A DNA stretch of 32,620 bases from Nitrosotalea sp. (GTDB lineage Archaea > Thermoproteota > Nitrososphaeria > Nitrososphaerales > Nitrosopumilaceae). The stretch is from the NCBI GenBank assembly GCA_029850515.1, contig JARCRW010000094.1, positions 1 to 32,620 of the forward strand, given 5' to 3'. Below the pieces are notes generated by a model. That model ran no database searches. It saw only the letters and a program-made list of their open reading frames with translations, and was not told where the DNA came from. Positions 27,545 to 32,620 of the stretch are shown here, piece by piece (position 1 is the first letter of the stretch; every line of letters begins with the position of its first letter). Made by a program: the position numbers and the translations under genes.

Positions 27545-27874
27545 ATGCCAAAACAGATAACCCTAGACGGTTGGCTCATATCACACCTTGCCATTTTATT
27601 AAAGAAGGCATCTTCTCACGTTACAAAGACCAAGACCCCACTCGTATTATACAGAAATACGCTAGAAGAGGAAGAAGAGGCATATCAGGAGACTGTCTGT
27701 ACCATCACAGATGGATACGTCATAGTGCAGGTAATCACATCCGGGGGAGGAGTAGTTCCAAGTTTTCAGCAACAATTTGTCTTCACACCAGATGAGTTTC
27801 CAAACTGGCTGATGCGAAAAAGCAAGGATCTATTTCTCCAATGCATAGACACATTGGAAGAGCAATTCAGCTAA
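27545..27874 (+). CDS. Small hypothetical protein downstream of ileS
   Basis: A 109-residue protein starting at ATG 27545 with an AT-rich box (around 27518-27540) upstream. It begins with a helix (ITLDGWLISHLAILLKKASS), has an acidic run (LEEEEEAYQETVC), then beta strands (VIVQVITSGGGVV) and a C-terminal helix (FLQCIDTLEEQF). There is no signal peptide, membrane helix or known motif. Codon use matches the neighbours, and it looks like a real conserved protein. Its function is unknown, and its position after ileS does not suggest one. Confidence 0.75.
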   Translation: MPKQITLDGWLISHLAILLKKASSHVTKTKTPLVLYRNTLEEEEEAYQETVCTITDGYVIVQVITSGGGVVPSFQQQFVFTPDEFPNWLMRKSKDLFLQCIDTLEEQFS

Positions 27875-27928
27875 GTTTAGCTTGTCAATTATTATATCAT
27901 AAAATTTCAATTTCGTGATAATGAGGCT

Positions 27929-27936
27929 TAAAAATA
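27929..27936 (+). promoter_or_regulatory. TATA-like box of the candidate small RNA
   Basis: TTAAAAAT is centred 26 nt before the G at 27958, which is the first base of the predicted closing stem. The coincidence of promoter spacing and stem start supports an independent RNA gene. Confidence 0.5.
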
Positions 27937-27957
27937 CCAGTATGAAAAACAATCATA

Positions 27958-28017
27958 GTTTTGGTGGCCGGACCAGGCAAGAGGGTGTCATTTGACACTC
28001 GGTACCGACCCCAAAAC
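27958..28017 (+). ncRNA. Candidate small structured RNA of about 60 nt
   Basis: The segment folds as one rod. The ends GTTTTGG and CCAAAAC form a perfect 7-bp stem, continued after a bulged T by GG/CC and, after a C/A mismatch, by CGG/CCG. An asymmetric internal loop follows (about 11 nt on the 5' side, 4 nt on the 3' side). The top is GGGTGTC/GACACTC (7 bp with one G-T) closed by ATTT. It is more GC-rich than the surrounding gap and has a TATA box at the right distance. It is not a tRNA and I cannot place it in a known family; an H/ACA-type guide was considered. The 3' end is inferred from the stem. Confidence 0.5.
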
Positions 28018-28110
28018 ATTTGTGTCATAATGTGATATGATGTGAAACCTTAGATGAGGTCTGCACACCAGTATAATTACATTATGCAAGTATCAGATAC
28101 AATGCTTGAC

Positions 28111-28125
28111 AATCAGTAACTGATT
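28111..28125. repeat. 15-bp perfect palindrome upstream of sucC
   Basis: AATCAGTAACTGATT is perfectly symmetrical around its central A. It lies about 130 nt upstream of sucC and 94 nt after the candidate RNA. It could be a regulator site, but its distance from both promoters makes the target unclear. Confidence 0.4.
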
Positions 28126-28223
28126 TTGATCGAATGTGAATTTACTCTACATACAATACCAAACTTGATTTTAGATCTTGACAACACTATCAATTCATAG
28201 TTTGAAACTACAACATCAAACAG

Positions 28224-28231
28224 ATTATAAA
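28224..28231 (+). promoter_or_regulatory. TATA-like box of the sucCD operon
   Basis: ATTATAAA is centred about 27 nt before the ATG of sucC at 28255, fitting leaderless transcription. Confidence 0.5.
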
Positions 28232-28254
28232 GACCATAAAAATGAAAAATCACA

Positions 28255-29367
28255 ATGCGTCTACTGGAGTATCAAGCAAAATCTTTGTTTTCAGAGTACA
28301 ACATTCCAATTCCAAAGGGATTAACATCTACAGATATTGTACAAGGTAGAAAAGATGCCGCAGTGCTTGGATTTCCGTTTGTAATAAAAGCACAGATGGC
28401 AGTAGGAGGAAGAGGAAAGGCAGGTGCTATTCAAAAATGTCAAAATGCAGACGAGTTTGAGTTAAAATATCCAGACATAATGCAAAAGGTAGTCAAGGGA
28501 GAAAAAACAAAGGCAATTTTACTTGAAAAAATGGCAGATATCAAAAAAGAACTTTATCTCTCATTGTTCTTGAACAGAGGCAAAAGGTGCTATACAATAA
28601 TTGCATCAGGAGAGGGTGGCGTAGAGATTGAATCTGTCAAAAATCAAATAATTCATGAAGTTGGACTGGGCAGTGTGGATGCCAAGACAGCGGAGGAGGT
28701 AGGAAAAAAGATGGGGCTAAAAGACAAGCCACTAACTCAGTTCGTAGATATTTTACAAAAATTAGCAAAAATTACAATAGAAAAAGAGGCAGAGCTTGCA
28801 GAGATCAACCCACTTGCAGTATTAGGAGATGATTCAGTTGTTGCCCTGGATGGCAAGGTCATCATAGATGACAATGCAATGTTCAGACATGAGGAATTGC
28901 GTAAATTCCAGGAAGTCTCTGAACTTGAAGAAAGGGCAGAAAAGAGCGGATTTTCACTCGTAGAGCTTGATGGAAACATTGCAGTGGTAGGAAACGGGGC
29001 AGGTTTGGTCATGTCTACTCTTGACATGCTATCAGACAATGGAGGAAAGCCTGCTTGCTTTTTGGATGTCGGAGGCGGCGCAACCACTGAAACAGTATAT
29101 GAGGCACTTACTTTGATTAGCAAAATGAAAAAGGTGAAAGGAATACTTGTAAATCTGTATGGTGGAATTGTCAAGACTACAACAGTTGCAACCGCGTTCA
29201 TCAAAGCATACGAAGACAAAATAATTGATCTTCCAGTCTTTGCAAGAATGTCTGGTGCCGAAGCAGACAGATCAAAAGAAATGCTCAAGGGTTCGAGAAC
29301 AAAAATGTTTGACACCATCGAAGAAGCAATAAATGCGGCAGTAATTGAGATGAATAAAAATGGTTGA
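28255..29367 (+). CDS. sucC: Succinate-CoA ligase (ADP/GDP-forming) beta subunit
   Basis: A 370-residue ATP-grasp subunit. The N-terminal MRLLEYQAKSLFSEYNIPIP, KAQMAVGGRGKAGAI (nucleotide-binding loop), AEINPLAVL and the C-terminal CoA-ligase part (FLDVGGGATTETVYEAL, GILVNLYGGIVKTTTVA) are typical. With SucD it interconverts succinate and succinyl-CoA. In ammonia-oxidising archaea succinyl-CoA is also an intermediate of the 3-hydroxypropionate/4-hydroxybutyrate carbon-fixation cycle, so the enzyme links the two pools. Related acyl-CoA ligases share the fold, so the exact acid is inferred. It overlaps sucD by 8 nt. Confidence 0.95.
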   Translation: MRLLEYQAKSLFSEYNIPIPKGLTSTDIVQGRKDAAVLGFPFVIKAQMAVGGRGKAGAIQKCQNADEFELKYPDIMQKVVKGEKTKAILLEKMADIKKELYLSLFLNRGKRCYTIIASGEGGVEIESVKNQIIHEVGLGSVDAKTAEEVGKKMGLKDKPLTQFVDILQKLAKITIEKEAELAEINPLAVLGDDSVVALDGKVIIDDNAMFRHEELRKFQEVSELEERAEKSGFSLVELDGNIAVVGNGAGLVMSTLDMLSDNGGKPACFLDVGGGATTETVYEALTLISKMKKVKGILVNLYGGIVKTTTVATAFIKAYEDKIIDLPVFARMSGAEADRSKEMLKGSRTKMFDTIEEAINAAVIEMNKNG

Positions 29368-30280
29368 TCTTTTCGAGTTATTAATTGGTAAGGAGAGTGA
29401 CAAGGATTACAAGAAAAAGCCAGTCATTGTACAGGGAATCACAGGAAAGTTTGGCGCATTTCACACGCAGCAAATGCTAGCATATGGAACAAATATTGTG
29501 GCAGGTGTAACACCTGGCAAGGGAGGACAAAAACAAGAAGGAGTTCCAATCTATGAAACAATGAGTCAGGCGGTAAGTGCAACAGGTGCCAAGATTTCAA
29601 TCATATTTGTTCCAGCAAAATTTTTCTTGTCTGCCGCAGTTGAAGCATTGGAATCGGGAATAAAATTACTAATAGCTATCCCAGAACACGTTCCAGTAAA
29701 AGATGCATTAACAATTGTAGATTTGGCAAAGAAAAAAGATGCCATTGTGGTAGGTCCAAACACTCCAGGAATCATAATTCCAGGAATAATCAAGATAGGA
29801 ATCATGCCAGCAATGCCTTTCAAGGAAGGAAGAATTGCAGTAATCTCAAGAAGTGGGACTTTGATGTATGAAGTGTCACATAACCTATCTGTTGCAAACT
29901 TTGGTCAAAGCGTATGTTTTGGAATCGGTGGAGATCCAATTAACGGCACGCCATTAATTCAGGCATTTGATACCATACGAGATGGGGCAAATATTGACGG
30001 AATCGTCGTAGTAGGCGAAATTGGAGGTGATGCAGAAGAGATGCTCGCACAACACATCATTGATACTAAATTTGACAAGCCAGTAGTTGCATACATTGCT
30101 GGAAGAGCAGCACCAAAAGAAAAGAGAATGGGGCACGCAGGTGCAATCGTTTACGGGAATTACGGTTCTGCAGAATCAAAGGTATCCATGTATGCCAAGG
30201 CAAATGTACCAGTTGCCAAGAGACCTGCTGAAGTACCCATGCTTTTGGCAGGAAAGTTTGAAAAAGGTAGAATCAAATAG
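29360..30280 (+). CDS. sucD: Succinate-CoA ligase alpha subunit
   Basis: A 306-residue alpha subunit carrying the CoA-binding Rossmann domain (VIVQGITGKFGAFHTQQML, TPGKGGQ) and the ligase domain. The phosphohistidine motif is clear as RMGHAGAIVYGNYGSAESK (His about 259), preceded by GEIGGDAEEMLAQ. The N-terminus has an approximately 15-residue lead before the CoA-binding strand. It is translationally coupled to sucC (8-nt overlap) and followed 22 nt later by the eL40 gene, so all three are probably co-transcribed. Confidence 0.96.
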   Translation: MVDLFELLIGKESDKDYKKKPVIVQGITGKFGAFHTQQMLAYGTNIVAGVTPGKGGQKQEGVPIYETMSQAVSATGAKISIIFVPAKFFLSAAVEALESGIKLLIAIPEHVPVKDALTIVDLAKKKDAIVVGPNTPGIIIPGIIKIGIMPAMPFKEGRIAVISRSGTLMYEVSHNLSVANFGQSVCFGIGGDPINGTPLIQAFDTIRDGANIDGIVVVGEIGGDAEEMLAQHIIDTKFDKPVVAYIAGRAAPKEKRMGHAGAIVYGNYGSAESKVSMYAKANVPVAKRPAEVPMLLAGKFEKGRIK

Positions 30281-30302
30281 CAGGAAATTGGAGAAATAGA
30301 AA

Positions 30303-30470
30303 ATGCCTATAACAGATCCACTGAAAAAAGCAATAGCCCAGAAGGCTAGACTTCACTTCAAGGTATGTTTTTCATGTGGTGCAAAAAATCCAATTAGTGC
30401 ATCAAGATGTCGCAAATGTCATAACATTTACCTCAGACTAAAGAACAGAACACTTGGGATCAAAAAGTAA
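30303..30470 (+). CDS. rpl40e: Ribosomal protein eL40
   Basis: A 55-residue protein from ATG 30303 to TAA 30470, short enough to be missed by length filters. It starts MPITDPLKKAIAQKARLHFK and carries a zinc ribbon, CFSC (Cys22, Cys25) and CRKC (Cys36, Cys39), followed by a basic tail ending LGIKK. This is the standard archaeal L40e layout, part of the large ribosomal subunit. It follows sucD by 22 nt. Its end is directly adjacent to the stop of the convergent gene on the other strand, leaving no spacer. Confidence 0.93.
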   Translation: MPITDPLKKAIAQKARLHFKVCFSCGAKNPISASRCRKCHNIYLRLKNRTLGIKK

Positions 30471-30770
30471 TCAGCAATCTCCGCCGCATCCACAACTATC
30501 ATCATGTGCCATTTTTAACGGATTTTTAGCATCGTATTTTGCTTTTTGATAGTGTGCCACATTTAGAACCCTTTCAGCAACAACCGTGTTTGTTATTTGA
30601 CAGGTGTCAAGCCATTTTTCTATATCATCAATTTTGTAAATATTACCGCTTGAAAGAATTTTTGCAAAAGCGTCCTTGATCAGATCATCCTGTTCCCTGT
30701 CAAGTGCTCCATTGCAATCAATAGTTATGAGATGATTCAATAAAGCAAGTGATCTTTCTGAAAGCGGCAT
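30471..30770 (-). CDS. Small helical protein with a Cys-rich tail
   Basis: A 99-residue protein from ATG 30770. The body is helical and acidic (LSERSLALLNHLITIDCNGA, DLIKDAFAKILSSG), with additional Cys at 19 and 57. The C-terminus ends DDSCGCGGDC (Cys93, Cys95, Cys99), a tail that looks able to bind a metal or undergo thiol chemistry. I do not recognise the family. Its stop codon abuts the eL40 stop, a convergent pair without spacer. The frame shows normal codon use, so I treat it as real. Confidence 0.78.
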   Translation of the reverse strand: MPLSERSLALLNHLITIDCNGALDREQDDLIKDAFAKILSSGNIYKIDDIEKWLDTCQITNTVVAERVLNVAHYQKAKYDAKNPLKMAHDDSCGCGGDC

Positions 30771-30852
30771 AAATTATCCAATTCGGGATAGTATAAGAAT
30801 TTTCCAAGATCTCTTGATATATGGGCAACTGTAAGATTTTCTGGAATACAAT

Positions 30853-31515
30853 ATGTTTATCATCAATTTTAAAAATTATGATGAGATTGCAGGTACAAAG
30901 TCAGCACGTCTGGCAAAGAGTGCTGCAAAGATTGCGAAAAAACACAGTGTAAAAATTGTTGTTTGTCCTCCTCAACATCTCATGTCAGAGATAGCCCGAG
31001 TTTCTTCAGACGTATTTGCACAACATCTCGACAATGCCAAAGTTGGTAGTACAACAGGTTTTGTCATACCAGAAATTGTAAAAAAATCAAGGATTGCAGG
31101 TTCTCTCATAAATCACAGCGAGCACAGAATACCGTCAAATGAGATTGAGGACATGATAATTAGACTCAGAGAATTAAAAATGACATCAGTTGTATGCGTA
31201 CAAGATGTAAATGAGGCATGGAAGTATTCAAAACTCAGCCCAGATTACATCGCAATAGAACCGCCAGAGCTAATAGGTAGCGGCAAGGCAGTCTCTAAAG
31301 AAAAACCAGAAGTCATAACAGAAGCAGTCAAGGCAGTACAGAAAGCAAACAATTCCACACAGCTGCTATGCGGTGCAGGAATTGTTTCAGGAGAAGATGT
31401 GTCACAAGCATTAGAACTTGGAGCAAAAGGAATACTTGTCGCAAGCGGCATTGTAAAAGCAAAGAACTGGGAAAAAGCAATAGAAGAATTTGCGTTAGCA
31501 TTCACCAAAAAATAG
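30853..31515 (+). CDS. tpiA: Triosephosphate isomerase, archaeal type
   Basis: A 220-residue enzyme, the short archaeal form of the TIM barrel (bacterial and eukaryal forms are about 250). It interconverts glyceraldehyde 3-phosphate and dihydroxyacetone phosphate in gluconeogenesis and glycolysis. Catalytic residues are visible: Asn5 and Lys7 in INFKNY, His88 in LINHSEHR, and Glu136 in IAIEPPELIGSG. The phosphate-binding ends CGAGIVSGEDV and GILVASGIVKA are intact. A GATATAT box about 34 nt upstream of ATG 30853 suggests a very short leader. Confidence 0.96.
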   Translation: MFIINFKNYDEIAGTKSARLAKSAAKIAKKHSVKIVVCPPQHLMSEIARVSSDVFAQHLDNAKVGSTTGFVIPEIVKKSRIAGSLINHSEHRIPSNEIEDMIIRLRELKMTSVVCVQDVNEAWKYSKLSPDYIAIEPPELIGSGKAVSKEKPEVITEAVKAVQKANNSTQLLCGAGIVSGEDVSQALELGAKGILVASGIVKAKNWEKAIEEFALAFTKK

Positions 31516-31546
31516 ATTGATCTTGCGTTCAGACGTATATTGATAA

Positions 31547-31963
31547 ATGCATGTCCAGAATCTTCAACATATGGTCTTAGAAAATGACATACTTGAAGAA
31601 CTAAAGAAGATCAGAGAAGCTCTCACACCAAAACCCGTACCCTCAACTCCAGAACCAAGAGGAGTTATTGCAGAATTCAAAGAATTCATTGGCAAGGCAG
31701 GAGTCTTGGGTCTAGCCATTGGTTTCATAATGGGCACCGTGATTGGCAAAGTGGTAACTGCACTAGTACAAGATCTCATCATGCCAATTCCTAGTGCATT
31801 CATAGAAGGAGGTGATTGGCGAAAAGCAGTAATCACCATACCAGTAGGAAGTGGGATGAATTTTGGAATAGGAGACTTTGTCGGGGTTGTGATTGATTTT
31901 CTCATAATCTCCATTGTTATCTTTGTGATAGCAAAATTTGGACGAAAGGCAGGCTTGAAATAG
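31547..31963 (+). CDS. mscL: Large-conductance mechanosensitive channel family protein
   Basis: A 138-residue MscL-type protein that probably opens under membrane tension to release solutes. The N-terminal amphipathic helix and TM1 appear as EFKEFIGKAGVLGLAIGFIM and GTVIGKVVTALVQDLIMP (about 43-80), and TM2 at about 108-129 (GDFVGVVIDFLIISIVIFVI). The family usually starts just before the amphipathic helix; here about 40 extra residues with a charged helix (DILEELKKIREAL) and a Pro-rich linker precede it. An ATG at 31571 would shorten this to 130 residues and is a plausible alternative start. The C-terminal bundle is very short. Confidence 0.88.
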   Translation: MHVQNLQHMVLENDILEELKKIREALTPKPVPSTPEPRGVIAEFKEFIGKAGVLGLAIGFIMGTVIGKVVTALVQDLIMPIPSAFIEGGDWRKAVITIPVGSGMNFGIGDFVGVVIDFLIISIVIFVIAKFGRKAGLK

Positions 31964-32042
31964 CCTTTATCCAATTTTTTAGATTTCCATCATAAGATAT
32001 GAGGGAGACTTGAAATATTGAATCTAGTATTTATTTCTTATA

Positions 32043-32597
32043 ATGCTTCCAAGACTTGAATCAATAAAACAGGCAAGAATGAAGATAGGTCTGACTCAAC
32101 AAAAATTGGCATCACTCACAGGGGTTAGTACCTCAATGATCAACCAGATCGAATCTGGAAGATGCCAGCCAAGTTATGCTACCGCAAGAAAAATATTTGA
32201 AGTGTTATGGTCTTTAGAAAGCCAGTCATCAACCAAGGCAGGAGACATTTGTAGCAAGGAAATTGCCAAACTCAAGGCCCAAGATTCACTCCAGGACGCA
32301 ATAAAGAAGATGCAGGAATTATCAATAAGCCAGATGCCAATCTTTGAGGGCCCAGATGTAGTTGGCGTGATAACAGAGGATGGTATTGTAAAACATATTT
32401 TAGACAGCGATGAGACTGAACGAAAAAGGATCAAGATATCAGAAGTGATGGATCCAAGGCCCCCGGTTGTTGATTATGACACTCCAGTCAAGACACTTGT
32501 ATCTTTGATACGATATTCAAAATGTGTCTTGGTGTCAAAACAAAGCAAGATTGTTGGAATAATTACCGCATCAGATACCCTAAAGCTTGTAGACTAG
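32043..32597 (+). CDS. XRE-type HTH regulator with two CBS domains
   Basis: A 184-residue protein. Residues 6-60 form a Cro/XRE helix-turn-helix (IKQARMKIGLTQQKLASLTG, then VSTSMINQIESGRCQPSYAT). Two CBS repeats follow, about 68-120 (AQDSLQDAIKKMQELSISQM, VVGVITEDGIVKHIL) and 133-183 (SEVMDPRPPVVDYDTPVKTL, IVGIITASDTLKLVD). CBS pairs usually bind adenine nucleotides or related ligands, so this is probably a nucleotide- or energy-responsive DNA-binding regulator; the ligand and targets are not visible. A TGAAATAT box sits about 27 nt upstream. The architecture is common in archaea. The gene is complete, ending 23 nt before the window edge. Confidence 0.93.
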   Translation: MLPRLESIKQARMKIGLTQQKLASLTGVSTSMINQIESGRCQPSYATARKIFEVLWSLESQSSTKAGDICSKEIAKLKAQDSLQDAIKKMQELSISQMPIFEGPDVVGVITEDGIVKHILDSDETERKRIKISEVMDPRPPVVDYDTPVKTLVSLIRYSKCVLVSKQSKIVGIITASDTLKLVD

Positions 32598-32620
32598 GAT
32601 TGTGGGTGAGAGCATAGCTC

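Larger units (their letters stand above)
27875..28254. other. 380-bp gap between a hypothetical gene and sucC
   Basis: No protein-coding frame of note is present. The left half holds a TATA-like box and a strong candidate structured RNA (27958-28017). The right half has a 15-bp palindrome (28111-28125) and the sucC promoter. Between these I see only AT-rich sequence. Confidence 0.6.

Noticed and set aside
27958-28019. Assigning the candidate RNA as an H/ACA guide RNA
   Set aside because: An ACA lies about 15 nt after the upper stem, as expected, but the upper stem is short, has no K-turn or K-loop, and the internal loop is lopsided. I left the family open.
1-32620. tRNA, rRNA, CRISPR arrays, insertion sequences or integrated elements
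   Set aside because: No gap shows a cloverleaf, spaced repeats, transposase coding or attachment-site duplications.

Overview
The window looks like chromosomal DNA of an ammonia-oxidising archaeon of the Nitrososphaerota (Thaumarchaeota), probably the Nitrosopumilales-like group. The evidence is the low-GC, AGA/AAA-rich coding style, a CdvC (Vps4-like) division ATPase, an archaeal-type triosephosphate isomerase, eL40, and a bacterial-type uvrBAC set. Many genes also have a TATA-like box centred about 27 nt before the start codon, which implies leaderless transcripts. I infer the lineage from gene content; no rRNA is present.

Layout. 1-1028: the 5' part of a membrane protein (minus strand) and a PPOX-fold flavoprotein. 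1082-7407: uvrB-uvrA-uvrC, overlapping head to tail, with a UvrC that lacks the usual C-terminal HhH domain. 7433-9554: a possible 34-residue antisense peptide gene, a slipin, and a metallo-beta-lactamase-fold exonuclease-like protein. 9714-13785: purN, a cupin, folD, 5-formyl-THF cyclo-ligase and purD, which together link one-carbon folate supply to purine synthesis. 13823-15322: a conserved hypothetical gene, then a tiny SWIM zinc-finger protein divergent from a PdeM/SbcD-like phosphoesterase. 15335-19759: carA-carB (pyrimidine/arginine precursor), with carB broken near its 5' end by exactly 20 extra bases. 19858-22205: a three-gene minus-strand operon encoding a CdvB/ESCRT-III-like protein, a helical protein and CdvC. 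22351-24214: a TrmB-like regulator and an exported protein. 24302-27874: ileS and a hypothetical gene. 27875-28254: a 380-bp gap with a strong candidate small structured RNA gene. 28255-30470: sucC-sucD-rpl40e. 30471-32597: a Cys-tailed small protein, tpiA, an MscL-type channel and an XRE-CBS regulator.

The region is mainly housekeeping: DNA repair, nucleotide precursors, translation, central carbon and cell division. The points most worth a second look are the 20-nt carB insertion, the SWIM protein with the Shu2/Sws1-type CxC...CxHxxA pattern sharing a 35-bp divergent promoter with a PdeM-like nuclease, the unannotated RNA at about 27958-28017, and the cdvC operon with an 18-bp palindrome between it and a TrmB-like gene. 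No mobile element, CRISPR array, tRNA or rRNA was recognised.
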